Of a stretch of 64,000 nt of DNA, positions 33,899 to 42,580 are shown in pieces (position 1 is the stretch's first letter; every line of letters begins with the position of its first letter). Origin of the DNA: Hymenobacter nivis (lineage in GTDB: Bacteria; Bacteroidota; Bacteroidia; Cytophagales; Hymenobacteraceae); assembly GCF_006439025.1 (NCBI RefSeq), contig NZ_RCYZ01000001.1, forward strand, positions 868,001 to 932,000. The letters are read 5' to 3'. The notes beneath the pieces were generated by a model. It did no database searches. It was not told the DNA's origin and saw nothing but the letters and a program-made list of their open reading frames with translations. The position numbers were made by a program, and so were the translations under genes.

Positions 33899-34192
33899 TC
33901 AGCGCGGGAGCAGCCGTGGCGGGCCGGCATTTTTGGGCCCCTGCAGGGCCGGGCGAAGCGTGGCCCCGTCGCCGCTCAGGACCAGCACTACCCCGCCGAG
34001 CAACACGGCGTAGGCCGGCCGGCGCAGCCAGCCGGGCAGGGCCAGGGCTGCCGCGGGGGCCCTGGTGGCCAGCCGGGCGTGCACCCGCTGGTAGAAATAC
34101 GGGCGGGGCTGGGCCAGCGGCTGGGCGCGCAGCTGGCGCAGCAGGTCGTCCCATTCTTCGTCGGGAGCCGGGCGGGCGGGAATATCGGGCAT
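33899..34192 (-). CDS. Small single-pass membrane protein next to ECF sigma factor
   Basis: The 97-residue protein begins MPDIPARPAPDEEWDDLLRQ, continues with PRPYFYQRVHARL, and has one hydrophobic segment near the C-terminus (YAVLLGGVVLVLSG). The start ATG 34192 is 14 bases after the stop of the upstream sigma-factor gene, so the two are surely co-transcribed. A short acidic cytosolic domain followed by one TM helix, encoded right after an ECF sigma factor, suggests an anti-sigma-like role. No zinc-binding anti-sigma motif (HxxxCxxC) is present, so this is an inference from context. Confidence 0.6.
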   Translation of the reverse strand: MPDIPARPAPDEEWDDLLRQLRAQPLAQPRPYFYQRVHARLATRAPAAALALPGWLRRPAYAVLLGGVVLVLSGDGATLRPALQGPKNAGPPRLLPR

Positions 34193-34205
34193 GGCAGGCA
34201 GCGGG

Positions 34206-34865
34206 TTACAGGTAGTGGCGGAGGGTTTGGCGGGCCCGGAACAGCAGCGACTCCACGGCGGGCACGCTGGTGCCGAGCACGGCCGCAATTTCGGCGTAGC
34301 TCAGCTCCTGCTCGTGGCGCAGGGTGAAGGCCACCTGCTGGGAGTCGGGCAGGCGGGCCACGCGGTCCAAAAGCAGTTGCAGTTGCTGCTGGCCTTCGAG
34401 CAGCGCCAGTGGGTGCGCGTGGTCGGGCGGGTGGTGCAGCACAGCGTTGTTGAAGCCGAGCAGGCTAGTGAAGTAGGCCAGGCGCTTTTTGGTGCGGGCC
34501 CGCCGGCGGCTTTTTAGGGCCCCGGAGGTGGCCAGTCGGTACAACCAGGTGCTGAGGCTGGCCTCGCCCCGGAACCGGCCAATGGTTTGGTACACTTCCA
34601 CAAAGACTTCCTGGGCCACGTCTTCGGCCTCTTCCGGCGAGCGCAGCAGGGCCAGCGCCGTCCGGTACACGCGGCCCTGGTAGCGCGCCACCAGGGCCCT
34701 AAAGGCCGCCTCGCTGCCCTGCTGGAGCTGCGCCACCAACTCGGCATCGGCCACCGGGGCGCTGGCCCGGGCGGTGGACGGCGGGCTGGGGGCCTCAAGC
34801 AGCGGAACGGGGTGGGCCACGGTAAAAATTCGGTAAGGGGTGCGCTGCGCGCTGGCCCACGCCAC
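34206..34865 (-). CDS. ECF-type RNA polymerase sigma factor
   Basis: The 219-residue protein has sigma region 2 (FRALVARYQGRVYRTALALL; EEAEDVAQEVFVEVYQTIGR) and region 4 (LPDSQQVAFTLRHEQELSYA then EIAAVLGTSVPAVESLLFRAR), which contact the -10 and -35 type elements respectively. About 40 residues precede region 2, more than usual, so the true start may be a later Met or GTG. It is followed by a small membrane protein that may restrain it. Target genes are not evident. Confidence 0.88.
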   Translation of the reverse strand: MAWASAQRTPYRIFTVAHPVPLLEAPSPPSTARASAPVADAELVAQLQQGSEAAFRALVARYQGRVYRTALALLRSPEEAEDVAQEVFVEVYQTIGRFRGEASLSTWLYRLATSGALKSRRRARTKKRLAYFTSLLGFNNAVLHHPPDHAHPLALLEGQQQLQLLLDRVARLPDSQQVAFTLRHEQELSYAEIAAVLGTSVPAVESLLFRARQTLRHYL

Positions 34866-35016
34866 AGCGGCCGGGGTTGCAGGAGCTTAGGGCCGGCCCA
34901 ACCCCGAAACTTGCGCCACTGCTCAATTTTATTCCGCAAAACACTGACTGTCAACGCCAATATTTTTTCGCAGGCGACAGCAGCAGGCCCGCCACCAGCC
35001 CGCGCCGCCTGGGGCC

Positions 35017-36945
35017 CTACAGCGCTGCCAGCTCAGCCCCGAACCCGCCGCTGAGGATGGGGAAGCGCAGCCACGAGCGCGGGTCCACGTTGTAGTCGTC
35101 GAGGTGGAAGCTGGGGGCGTACCGCTCGCGCTTCCACTGGTTGCGGCTCCAAAGGGTGTAGAAGCGGCGCACGTAGGTGCGCAGCTGCTCGGCGTCGGCG
35201 CCGGGGGTTTCGGCCACCAGCTGCGCCAGCACGGCGGCCGGTGCCAGGCGCTCATAGAACGCCAGGCGCTCGATGCGGTTGAGCAGCGGGTAGGGCATCA
35301 GGTCGCGCTCGTCGGTTTGCTTGTCGGCCAGCGGGCGTAGCTCGGCGGTGGGCTGCAGGGCGTTCACGTGGCGCAGGGCCCCGTAGCCCAATTCGGTTTC
35401 GGCCCAGCGCAGCCACTGCTTCACAAAGGCCTTATCGACGCCCGCAATAGGCGAGATGCTGCCGGCCGTGTCGCCATCCATGGTGCAGTAGCCCACGCTG
35501 GCCTCCGAGCGGTTGGAGGTGGTGATGAGCAGGCAGTTCTGCACGTTGGCCAGCAGCCAGATGCCGGGGGCCCGCACCCGTGCCTGGATGTTTTGCAGGG
35601 CTAGGTCGTCGGTGTCCCAGGCCAGCGCGCGGCCCAGGGCCCCCGAGATTTTGCCCACGTAGCCGGCCACTTCCTCGTCGATGGTCCAGTTGAAAAACCG
35701 GGCCCCCAAGCTGTCGGCCAGTTCCTTGGCCGATTCAAACGTGTCGTCGGAGGAGTTGACCGTACCCTGGTAGGCGCACGTCAGCAGGGCATTTACTATT
35801 TGCTGGTTCTCGCTCAGCGCCGGCGGCGCGGGGGCCCCCTGCGTGGCGGGCGTGTCCTGCAGCTCCTGCTTTGCCGGCCCCCCCGCCCCTTGCTGCACTG
35901 CCACGGGGGCCCCATCGAAGCAGCCGCTGCGCCGCTTGAACTCGTCCACGCCTAGTTCCTCCACGCCCAGGCGCACCATTTCGGCCACGCCCACGGCGCA
36001 GAAGCACGAGTCCGCCCCGCCGCTCAAGCTCAGCACGAAGCCGCGGCTGCGGGCCTTGCGCAGGTAGTCGAACAGGGCCAGGCTCATGGCTTGGTTGAGT
36101 TCCTTGTACTCGTCGGGCGCGGGCAGCGGCACAATTTCCGCGGCCAGGGCCAGGTCGTGGCCAAAGTCCACGTCGGTCCATTCCAGGTCCACTTCCTTGA
36201 AGCTGAGCAGCTGGTTGCGCTTGAGCAGGTGGCCGTTGCGGGCCACCAGGATTTCGCCATCGTAGATGATGCGCCCCGCCTCGTTGCCCAGCATATTGGC
36301 GTAGAGGTAGGTGCAGTGAAAATTGCGTGAGGCCTTGACCACCAGCTGGTAGCGCAGGTCAGTCTTGCTCATGGCAAAATGGCTAGCCGAGGGGTTCACA
36401 ATCAAATCTACTTTGCCGCGCAGCCGGCAGGCCGGGCGCACGTCGTCGGCCCGCCACGCGTCCTCGCAAATCTCGAAGCCGAACCGCACGTCGCGGTGCT
36501 CAAAGGTGAGGTCGCCCAGTGGCCAGGTTTCGCCCTTAAATTCCACCGTTTTCTGCTCACCCGCGGGCCAGGCCACGAAGAAGCGCGGCTCGTAGTGCAC
36601 CCCATCGTTGGCCAGAAACTGCTTGGCCGCGAAGCCCAAAATCTGGCCGTCGCGCAGCACCGCCGCCGTGTTGTAGGTGCGGTGCTGCAAGCGCACGGGC
36701 AAGCCCACGCACACACAAATCCCGTCCGTCCAGGGCCGAATGTCCTGCAAGCGCGCCAGGGCCTCCGCCGGCAGCCAGTCGCTCAAGAACAGGTCTTCGC
36801 AGCCGTAGCCGGTCAGGCACAGTTCGGGCAAGCACAGCAGCTCCACGCCCGCGGCTTTGGCCTGTTCAATGGCCGCGCGGATGGTGCGCAAGTTGTTGTC
36901 CCAGTCGAACGGAATTTGGTTGAGGGCGGCGCCGGCGATACGCAT
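35017..36945 (-). CDS. nadE: Glutamine-dependent NAD+ synthase
   Basis: The 642-residue cytosolic enzyme makes NAD+ from nicotinate adenine dinucleotide, ATP and glutamine. The N-terminal nitrilase-like glutaminase domain (about 1-290) contains LLCLPELCLTGYGCEDLF (catalytic Glu) and FGFEICEDAW (catalytic Cys). The C-terminal synthetase domain has the PP-loop SGGADS and the later ITTSNRSEASVGYCTMDGD. An extra Ala/Gly/Gln-rich stretch (PVAVQQGAGGPAKQELQDTP, about 395-415) interrupts the synthetase region. ATG 36945 (MRIAGAALNQIPFDWDNN) is the natural start; the longer frame upstream has no family similarity. A 20-base-stem hairpin separates it from rnc. Confidence 0.95.
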   Translation of the reverse strand: MRIAGAALNQIPFDWDNNLRTIRAAIEQAKAAGVELLCLPELCLTGYGCEDLFLSDWLPAEALARLQDIRPWTDGICVCVGLPVRLQHRTYNTAAVLRDGQILGFAAKQFLANDGVHYEPRFFVAWPAGEQKTVEFKGETWPLGDLTFEHRDVRFGFEICEDAWRADDVRPACRLRGKVDLIVNPSASHFAMSKTDLRYQLVVKASRNFHCTYLYANMLGNEAGRIIYDGEILVARNGHLLKRNQLLSFKEVDLEWTDVDFGHDLALAAEIVPLPAPDEYKELNQAMSLALFDYLRKARSRGFVLSLSGGADSCFCAVGVAEMVRLGVEELGVDEFKRRSGCFDGAPVAVQQGAGGPAKQELQDTPATQGAPAPPALSENQQIVNALLTCAYQGTVNSSDDTFESAKELADSLGARFFNWTIDEEVAGYVGKISGALGRALAWDTDDLALQNIQARVRAPGIWLLANVQNCLLITTSNRSEASVGYCTMDGDTAGSISPIAGVDKAFVKQWLRWAETELGYGALRHVNALQPTAELRPLADKQTDERDLMPYPLLNRIERLAFYERLAPAAVLAQLVAETPGADAEQLRTYVRRFYTLWSRNQWKRERYAPSFHLDDYNVDPRSWLRFPILSGGFGAELAAL

Positions 36946-37015
36946 AGCAAGTGGCTGGTAGTTGATGTGGTCAATGCACAACTTACGGCAAAAACGGGGC
37001 GCAAGGCCATAAAGA

Positions 37016-37063
37016 GGGCCCCACCGGCCCGGCCCCACTGCTTGGGCCGGGCCGGTGGGGCCC
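37016..37063 (-). terminator. Hairpin after rnc
   Basis: GGGCCCCACCGGCCCGGCCC and its exact complement at 37044-37063 form a perfect 20-base stem with an 8-base loop. It lies 28 bases after the rnc stop and upstream of nadE. There is no T-run, so it may act as a structural block or attenuator rather than a classic terminator. Confidence 0.55.
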
Positions 37064-37091
37064 GTCGATTGTCCACGTTCAACGGGGGGCC

Positions 37092-37817
37092 CTACGCCAC
37101 GCCCAGCGCCGCTAGGGCCCGCTCGGCGGCCAGCTGTTCCGCCTGCTTCTTGCTGAGGCCCATGCCGGTGGCCACAATTTCCTCGTCAAGCAGCACCGTG
37201 GCGGTGAATTCCATGGTGCCGCCGGGCCGGGCCTCGCCGCTGAGGTCGTAGCGCAGGTTTTTGCCCTGGCGCTGGGCCCACTCCACCAGCTTGCTTTTGA
37301 AGTTGGCCGTGGTGGTGGTGAGCGTGTGCACGTCCACGAAGCCCTTGACGAGGCGGGTGAGGATGAACTTGCGGGCTGCTTTGTAGCCCAAATCCAAGTA
37401 CACGGCCCCCACCAGGGCTTCCAGCGCGTTGCCGTTCACCGAGCGCGAGCGGGCCCCGCGGCCGCTGGCCACGTCGAGCTGCACCAGCTTGTCCAGCCCC
37501 AGCTTCAGCGCGATGCCGTTGAGGCTCTCGCGGTTGACGATGCGCGAGCGCACCTCCGTCAGGAATCCCTCCTGCTCGTAGGGGTACTTCTGAAACAGGT
37601 ACTCGGCCACCACGGCCCCCAGAATGGCGTCGCCCAGAAACTCCAGCCGTTCGTTGGTTTGCTGGCGGTTTTTCTCGGGCAGTGCCCGCACCGCCGAGGC
37701 GTGCGTGAACGCCAGCCGGTACAGCCGGGCATTACCGGGGGCCTGGCCAGTAACGGTGCCGACGGCCTTGCGGAAGGCCTTATCCGAACCAAGCAGCCGC
37801 GAAACGAAACCTAACAA
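37092..37817 (-). CDS. rnc: Ribonuclease III
   Basis: The 241-residue endonuclease cuts double-stranded RNA, including rRNA precursors. The catalytic domain has the family signature NERLEFLGDAILGAVVAEYL with the acidic residues. The second acidic cluster lies near GNALEALVGAVYLDLGYKAA. The C-terminal double-stranded RNA-binding domain starts at about 165 (FKSKLVEWAQRQGKNLRYDL) and ends GLSKKQAEQLAAERALAAL. It follows fabF by 15 bases in an acpP-fabF-rnc operon, an order often found in Bacteroidota. Confidence 0.96.
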   Translation of the reverse strand: MLGFVSRLLGSDKAFRKAVGTVTGQAPGNARLYRLAFTHASAVRALPEKNRQQTNERLEFLGDAILGAVVAEYLFQKYPYEQEGFLTEVRSRIVNRESLNGIALKLGLDKLVQLDVASGRGARSRSVNGNALEALVGAVYLDLGYKAARKFILTRLVKGFVDVHTLTTTTANFKSKLVEWAQRQGKNLRYDLSGEARPGGTMEFTATVLLDEEIVATGMGLSKKQAEQLAAERALAALGVA

Positions 37818-37832
37818 AACGAAGGCGAAAAA

Positions 37833-39080
37833 TTACAGCTTGCGAAAAATCACCGACGTGTTGTGGCCCCCGAAGCCGAAGGTGTTGCTCATGGCCACGT
37901 TCACCTCGCGGGCCTGGGCCACGTTGGGGGTGAAGTTCAGGGCTTGGTTAATTTCCGGGTCGGGCGTGTGCAGGTTGATGGTGGGGGGCACCAAGCTGTT
38001 CTGCATCGCAAAAATGCACGCCACCGCCTCGATGCCGCCGGCCCCGCCCAGCAGGTGCCCGGTCATGCTCTTGGTCGAGGAAATGTTCAGCGCCGCGGCA
38101 TGGGCCCCAAACACGGTTTCGATGGCCTTGATTTCGGCCCCGTCGCCGAGCGGCGTGCTCGTGCCGTGGGTGTTGATGTAGTCCACGTCTTCAGGCTTGA
38201 TGCCGGCGTCGCGCAGCGCGTTCTGCATCACCAGCACCACGCCCGAGCCCGAGGGGTCGGGGGCGGTGATGTGGTACGCGTCCGACGACATGCCACCGCC
38301 GATGACCTCGGCGTACATTTTGGCGCCGCGGGCCTTGGCGTGCTCGTACTCTTCGAGCACCAGGGCCCCAGCGCCCTCGCCCAGCACGAAGCCGTCGCGG
38401 TCCTTGTCGTAGGGCCGCGAGGCAGAGGCGGGGTCGTCGTTGCGCTCGCTCATGGCCTTGAGGGCATTGAAGCCGCCCACGCCCGACTCGGTGATGGCCG
38501 CCTCGGAGCCGCCGGTCACGATGGCGTCGGCCAGGCCCAGGCGGATGTTGTTGAAAGCGGCAATCAGCGCGTCGTTGGAGGAGGCGCAGGCCGAGGTGGT
38601 GACGAAGTTGGGGCCCCGGAAGCCGTTTTTGATGGAGATGTTGCCCGACGAGGAGTCGGCAATCATGCGCGGAATGAAGAAGGGCGAGTAGCGCGGCGTG
38701 CCGTCGCCGCGCTCAAACTGGAAGCATTCTTCTTGCAGCGAGCGCAGCCCGCCGATGCCCGAGCCCCAAATCACGCCCACGCGGTCTTTATCCACGCCGT
38801 CCAGCAGGCCGGCGTCGGCAATGGCCTCGTCGGCGGCGATGACCGCGAACTGCGTGAAGAGGTCCATTTTGCGGCCCTCTTTGCGGTCGAAGTAAGTGTC
38901 GGGGTTGTAGTCCTTCACCTCGCAGGCAAAGCGGGTTTTGAACTTGGCGGCGGGGAAACGGGTGATGGGGGCCGCGCCGCTCACGCCGTTCTTTAAGCCC
39001 TCCCAGTAAGCCGGGACGGTGCTGCCAATCGGCGTGATGGCTCCAAGGCCGGTAACGACAACGCGTCGGATGGACGACAT
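37833..39080 (-). CDS. fabF: Beta-ketoacyl-ACP synthase II
   Basis: The 415-residue thiolase-fold enzyme condenses malonyl-ACP with acyl-ACP during fatty-acid elongation. The catalytic triad is visible: Cys165 in TTSACASSND, His305 in INTHGTSTPLGD and His342 in MTGHLLGGAGG. The N-terminus MSSIRRVVVTGLGAITPIGS is typical, which fixes the start at ATG 39080; the longer frame upstream is spurious. It lies 96 bases downstream of acpP and 15 upstream of rnc, so the three form one unit linking lipid synthesis and RNA processing. Confidence 0.97.
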   Translation of the reverse strand: MSSIRRVVVTGLGAITPIGSTVPAYWEGLKNGVSGAAPITRFPAAKFKTRFACEVKDYNPDTYFDRKEGRKMDLFTQFAVIAADEAIADAGLLDGVDKDRVGVIWGSGIGGLRSLQEECFQFERGDGTPRYSPFFIPRMIADSSSGNISIKNGFRGPNFVTTSACASSNDALIAAFNNIRLGLADAIVTGGSEAAITESGVGGFNALKAMSERNDDPASASRPYDKDRDGFVLGEGAGALVLEEYEHAKARGAKMYAEVIGGGMSSDAYHITAPDPSGSGVVLVMQNALRDAGIKPEDVDYINTHGTSTPLGDGAEIKAIETVFGAHAAALNISSTKSMTGHLLGGAGGIEAVACIFAMQNSLVPPTINLHTPDPEINQALNFTPNVAQAREVNVAMSNTFGFGGHNTSVIFRKL

Positions 39081-39176
39081 AAGCAAGCGCCAAAAGCGCA
39101 AAAAAGGGAGCAGACTAAAACCACGAAACCGGCCGGCGGCGAGCCGGCCGGTCATGGCAACTATAAGGCGTAGAGA

Positions 39177-39413
39177 CTACTTGGCGTGCTCTTCGAGGTA
39201 GCTAACGGCCTGGCCCACGGTCTGGATGTTCTCGGCCTGGTCGTCGGGGATGCTTACGTTGAACTCCTTTTCGAATTCCATAATCAGCTCCACGGTGTCG
39301 AGCGAATCGGCGCCCAGGTCGTTGGTGAAGCTAGCTTCCGGGGTCACTTCCGAGGCTTCCACACCTAGTTTATCGATAATGATGGCCTTTACTTTTTCTG
39401 CGATTTCAGACAT
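39177..39413 (-). CDS. acpP: Acyl carrier protein
   Basis: The 78-residue acidic protein carries the acyl chain in fatty-acid synthesis on a 4'-phosphopantetheine attached to Ser37 in the [17 protein letters not shown] motif. The four-helix pattern and length are standard ([20 protein letters not shown] at the start). A near-consensus -7 element (TTACTTTG, minus strand, 39443-39450) lies about 30 bases upstream. It is first in the acpP-fabF-rnc run. Confidence 0.98.
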   Translation of the reverse strand: MSEIAEKVKAIIIDKLGVEASEVTPEASFTNDLGADSLDTVELIMEFEKEFNVSIPDDQAENIQTVGQAVSYLEEHAK

Positions 39414-39521
39414 TTCCGTGGGGTTTAGGGAAGATTACAGCGCAAAGTAACGAGAGATTTTCTAACCAGGCCCGGTATTGGGGCCCAAAACGCGGGTGTA
39501 AGATTGTGGCCGGGGCCCGTG

Positions 39522-39549
39522 TTTGGGGCCCCAATCGCCCGTAGCTTTG
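39522..39549 (+). promoter_or_regulatory. Promoter of the IPExxxVDY gene
   Basis: TTTG (39522-39525) and the perfect -7 box TAGCTTTG (39542-39549) are separated by 16 bases, slightly shorter than the usual 17-21. They lie 34 bases before the chosen GTG start. Confidence 0.5.
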
Positions 39550-39583
39550 CCCCGGCTGCCCAGTGAGGCGGCCGCCCGCTGCC

Positions 39584-40015
39584 GTGACGAAGACTTTTAC
39601 CCTGGACGTGGAGCTGGCCTGCGATTTCGACCTGTTCGGGCTCGTGTCCAGCGCCCGCGACTACTCGCTGGCCTGGGCCCTCAACCGGGCCCTGCGCCTG
39701 CGCTTGTGCCGGCAGCCCGAACTGCTGCTGCCGCTGCCCGGGCGCGAGCCCCTCGTGTTCAGCCATTACTTGTACGTTACGGACGTGCTCACGCTGCGCT
39801 TGTTTCGCAACCGGGCCCTGGTACCTTCGGCCTTACCCAAGCCCTTCCTGGCCCCCGACGTGCGGGAATACGACTACCTGCTGGCCATTACTAACGGCGG
39901 CCAGGAGCTGGCCGGCGCGCCGTTGGTGCATCGCCTCCAGGCCCTGCCCGCCGTGCAGCACGCCGTCCAGTTCGACCCCGATACGCTTAAGTACAAAGAA
40001 AACTTGATTTTGTAG
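39584..40015 (+). CDS. IPExxxVDY-family protein
   Basis: The 143-residue cytosolic protein has the pattern of a small Bacteroidota-specific family of unknown function. Visible pieces are LDVELACDFDLFGLVSSARD, YSLAWALNRALRL, FSHYLYVTDVLTLRLFRNRA and LAPDVREYDYLLAI. There is no ATG: GTG 39584 gives MTKTFTLDVELACDFD, which fits the family N-terminus better than GTG 39563. It precedes pyk by 68 bases on the same strand, and this pairing next to acpP-fabF-rnc is a common gene order in the phylum. Confidence 0.8.
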   Translation: MTKTFTLDVELACDFDLFGLVSSARDYSLAWALNRALRLRLCRQPELLLPLPGREPLVFSHYLYVTDVLTLRLFRNRALVPSALPKPFLAPDVREYDYLLAITNGGQELAGAPLVHRLQALPAVQHAVQFDPDTLKYKENLIL

Positions 40016-40083
40016 GGCCCCCAGCCCCGGCACCGGCCGGTTCCTTTTCCTTAAACTTGCAGCCCGAACCCTTCTCCCCTTCA

Positions 40084-41523
40084 ATGGAAAACCGCCCCAG
40101 CTTTAATAAAACTAAGATCGTGGCCACCGTGGGCCCCGCCTCTAACACCTACGAGCGCCTCGGCACCCTCATCCGCGAGGGCGTAGACGTGTTCCGGCTC
40201 AACTTTTCGCACGGCAAGCACGAGGAGCACCTCGAGGTCATCAACTTGGTGCGCCGCCTCAACAAGGATCTGCGCACCAACGTGGGCCTGCTCCAAGACT
40301 TACAGGGCCCCAAGATTCGCCTAGGCGACGTGGAAGGCGGTGGCGTGGAAATCGCGCGCGGCGACAAAATCAAGCTCGTGTGCGGCGAGAAGGAGATCAG
40401 CACCGCCACCCGCCTGAGCACGATTTACCTGGGCCTGGCCCGCGACGTGAAACCCGGCGACGCCATCCTCATCGACGACGGCAAGATTGAGCTGAAGGTG
40501 CTGGCCACCGACCGCGAATCGGAAGTGGATGTGGAAGTGATTTACGGCGGCCTGGTGAAGCCCCGCAAGGGCATCAACCTGCCCGACTCGAAGGTGTCGG
40601 CCCCGAGCATGACGGAGAAGGACATCGAGGACCTCAAATTTGGCCTAGCCAACGACGTGGACTGGATTGCGCTGAGCTTCGCGCGCCGCGCCGAGGACAT
40701 CCGCTTCATCAAGCAGCTGATTGCCGAAGCGGGCAAGGACACCCGCGTGGTGGCCAAAATTGAGACGCCCGAGGGCCTGGAAAACCTCGACGAAATCATT
40801 GCCATCACCGACGCCGTGATGGTGGCCCGCGGCGACCTCGGCGTGGAGGTGAAGATGGAAGAGGTGCCGATGGCCCAGAAGATGATCATCGCCAAGTGCA
40901 ACGCTGCCGGCAAGCCCGTCATCGTGGCCACCCAGATGATGGAATCGATGATCACGGCCCCGCGCCCCACCCGCGCCGAAACCAGCGACGTGGCCAACGC
41001 CGTGCTCGACGGGGCCGACGCCGTGATGCTCTCGGCCGAAACCGCCGTGGGGGCCTACCCCGCCGAGGTCATCCGCTCCATGGTGGGCACCATCATGAGC
41101 GTGGAATCGCAGAGCCCGCGCCTGTTCTACCGCTGGCACACCATCGAGCCGGCCAGCACGTCGTTCATCGCCAACAGCATCTTGTCGGCGGCTTGCCACT
41201 TGGCCAAAAACACGGATGCCAAGGCCATCACCGGCCTCACGCACAACGGCTACACGGCCTTCCAAATCGCCAAGTACCGCCCCAAGGCCAGCATCTTCAT
41301 CTTCACCGGCAACCGCTCGCTGCTCACCGCCCTAAGCCTCGTGTGGGGCGTGCGTGGCTTCTACTACGACCGCTATATCAGCACCGACAGCACTGTGGCC
41401 GATATCCGCTCGGTGCTCACCACCACCGGCCACCTGGCCGCTGGCGATGTGTTCATCACCACCGGCTCGATGCCAATGCAGGATAAGGGCAAGGCCAACA
41501 TGGTGAAAGTGACCGTGGCCTAA
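40084..41523 (+). CDS. pyk: Pyruvate kinase
   Basis: The 479-residue glycolytic enzyme converts phosphoenolpyruvate and ADP to pyruvate and ATP. The N-terminus has KTKIVATVGPASNTYERLG. The barrel carries LSFARRAEDIRFIKQLI, the active-site IMVARGDLGVE-like segment (AVMVARGDLGVEVKMEEVP), and KPVIVATQMMESMI with PTRAETSDVANAVLDGADAV. The C-terminal domain (about 350-479) holds the usual regulatory fold, ending in TGSMPMQDKGKANMVKVTVA. ATG 40084 is chosen by similarity to other family starts. A strong terminator follows 45 bases after the stop. Confidence 0.97.
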   Translation: MENRPSFNKTKIVATVGPASNTYERLGTLIREGVDVFRLNFSHGKHEEHLEVINLVRRLNKDLRTNVGLLQDLQGPKIRLGDVEGGGVEIARGDKIKLVCGEKEISTATRLSTIYLGLARDVKPGDAILIDDGKIELKVLATDRESEVDVEVIYGGLVKPRKGINLPDSKVSAPSMTEKDIEDLKFGLANDVDWIALSFARRAEDIRFIKQLIAEAGKDTRVVAKIETPEGLENLDEIIAITDAVMVARGDLGVEVKMEEVPMAQKMIIAKCNAAGKPVIVATQMMESMITAPRPTRAETSDVANAVLDGADAVMLSAETAVGAYPAEVIRSMVGTIMSVESQSPRLFYRWHTIEPASTSFIANSILSAACHLAKNTDAKAITGLTHNGYTAFQIAKYRPKASIFIFTGNRSLLTALSLVWGVRGFYYDRYISTDSTVADIRSVLTTTGHLAAGDVFITTGSMPMQDKGKANMVKVTVA

Positions 41524-41567
41524 GCCAGCAATTTCAGCAGCCGTCCACGGCTTACTGTTGAAAGAAG

Positions 41568-41600
41568 AACGCCCCGGCCGCAGTAGCAGCCGGGGCGTTT
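41568..41600 (+). terminator. Rho-independent terminator of pyk
   Basis: AACGCCCCGGC and GCCGGGGCGTT are perfect arms with a 10-base loop, preceded by A-rich sequence and followed by TTTCTG. It is 45 bases after the pyk stop. Confidence 0.8.
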
Positions 41601-41752
41601 CTGCTGGGGGCCCATCGGGTATGTTATTAAGAATATTAGCCAACAACTAATTGTTAATCTTCTTAATATCAACAATTTACGCCAGAAGTAATAGCAGTTT
41701 ACTTTTACGCAACTACTTACCGGGACCCATTCGAAAAGCAGTTGCAAAGCCA

Positions 41753-41815
41753 GCGCGCAGGGCCCCCAGATGACCTTGCGAGCCTCCCGCGAGGCCTTCT
41801 GGGGGCCCTGCGCGC
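41753..41815. repeat. Inverted repeat with 18-base arms
   Basis: GCGCGCAGGGCCCCCAGA (41753-41770) is exactly complementary to 41798-41815. Inside the loop, GCCTC and GAGGC form a second small hairpin. It contains GGGCCC in each arm. It is too far from pyk to be its main terminator. Confidence 0.7.
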
Positions 41816-42010
41816 CTACGGGCAGCATCAGCAGGCCGCTTGAACGCACCGCTCTCCGCAGGAGTGGGGCCGGTACGAGGGTGAGTGGGCCTGTAGGGTT
41901 CTCCAGGGGCCCAGCTGGTTTCAACGCTCCCACTTGGCCTTGCCTCAGTAGCCACTGCCAGCCGCCGCGTACGGGGAAGCTGCCTTATCCAGCCGGTCCA
42001 AACGCACAAG

Positions 42011-42040
42011 GGCCCCCGTTTCCAGCTGGAAACGGGGGCC
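42011..42040. repeat. Perfect 30-base palindrome
   Basis: GGCCCCCGTTTCCAG is followed immediately by its exact reverse complement, with no spacer. There is no T-run. It lies 15 bases from the rpsT terminator hairpin. Its role is unknown; it could be a protein-binding or repeat element. Confidence 0.7.
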
Positions 42041-42054
42041 TCTTGGTATAGAGC

Positions 42055-42092
42055 GGAGGACCGAACCTTGGGGCGGCGCAGTTCGGCCCTCC
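42055..42092 (-). terminator. Hairpin after rpsT
   Basis: GGAGG-A-CCGAAC pairs with GTTCGG-C-CCTCC with one mismatch around a 13-base loop, seven bases beyond the rpsT stop. Confidence 0.6.
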
Positions 42093-42098
42093 TATTCG

Positions 42099-42356
42099 TT
42101 ACGCGCCAAGCGCATTAACGAACTTCGTGAGCTTGCTTTTGTTGTTAGCAGCTTTGTTTTTGTGGATGATGTTCTTTTTGGCCAAACGGTCCAACATCGA
42201 CGACACTTTCTTCAACAGGTCCTGAGCGGCCGTTTTGTCGGTGGTGGCGCGCAGCTTTTTGATAGCCGTACGGGTCGATTTGTGCTGGTAGCGGTTCAGT
42301 ACGCGCTTGGCTTCGTTGCTGCGGATGCGCTTGAGAGCCGACTTGTGGTTTGCCAT
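42099..42356 (-). CDS. rpsT: 30S ribosomal protein S20
   Basis: The 85-residue basic protein binds 16S rRNA early in small-subunit assembly. It starts MANHKSALKRIRSNEAKRVL and shows the family pattern STRTAIKKLRATTDK, then LDRLAKKNIIHKNKAANNKS. ATG 42356 is fixed by the conserved MANHKSALKR start; upstream frame is non-coding. It is monocistronic, with a consensus promoter about 58 bases upstream and a hairpin right after the stop. Confidence 0.98.
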   Translation of the reverse strand: MANHKSALKRIRSNEAKRVLNRYQHKSTRTAIKKLRATTDKTAAQDLLKKVSSMLDRLAKKNIIHKNKAANNKSKLTKFVNALGA

Positions 42357-42413
42357 GACAAGAAAAACTATAAAAATCGGCCGTTGGGCCGAGGATTTTT
42401 GCGTTTGGGAGAG

Positions 42414-42443
42414 CAAAGGTACTGAATTATTCTGAACCAGCAA
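42414..42443 (-). promoter_or_regulatory. Promoter of rpsT
   Basis: On the minus strand TTG (42443-42441) and TACCTTTG (42421-42414) are separated by 19 bases. This is the best full match in the window to the Bacteroidota consensus TTG-N17-21-TAnnTTTG. The predicted leader is about 50 bases. Confidence 0.75.
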
Positions 42444-42580
42444 CCCCAGGCCCCAAGAAATTTGGGAAGGACTCGTTTCAAATAGCTTTTTGATGAAAAA
42501 GTGGCCGGCGGGCCGATTGCTTCCCACCTTTGGGCAGGGCCCCGCCGCTCGGTGCCGGGGCCCCAATTGCTTTTTTTGCC

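Larger units (their letters stand above)
41601..42054. other. Gene-free spacer with palindromes
   Basis: About 450 bases between the pyk terminator and the rpsT terminator. The first part (41,625-41,720) is AT-rich and self-complementary in short blocks; the rest holds two GC-rich palindromes listed separately. No plausible ORF or tRNA was found on either strand. Confidence 0.55.

Noticed and set aside
41524..42098. Possible tRNA or small RNA in the pyk-rpsT spacer
   Set aside because: I looked for an acceptor stem, T-loop GTTCRANNC and anticodon arm and found only simple hairpins. The spacer is better explained by terminators and palindromes.
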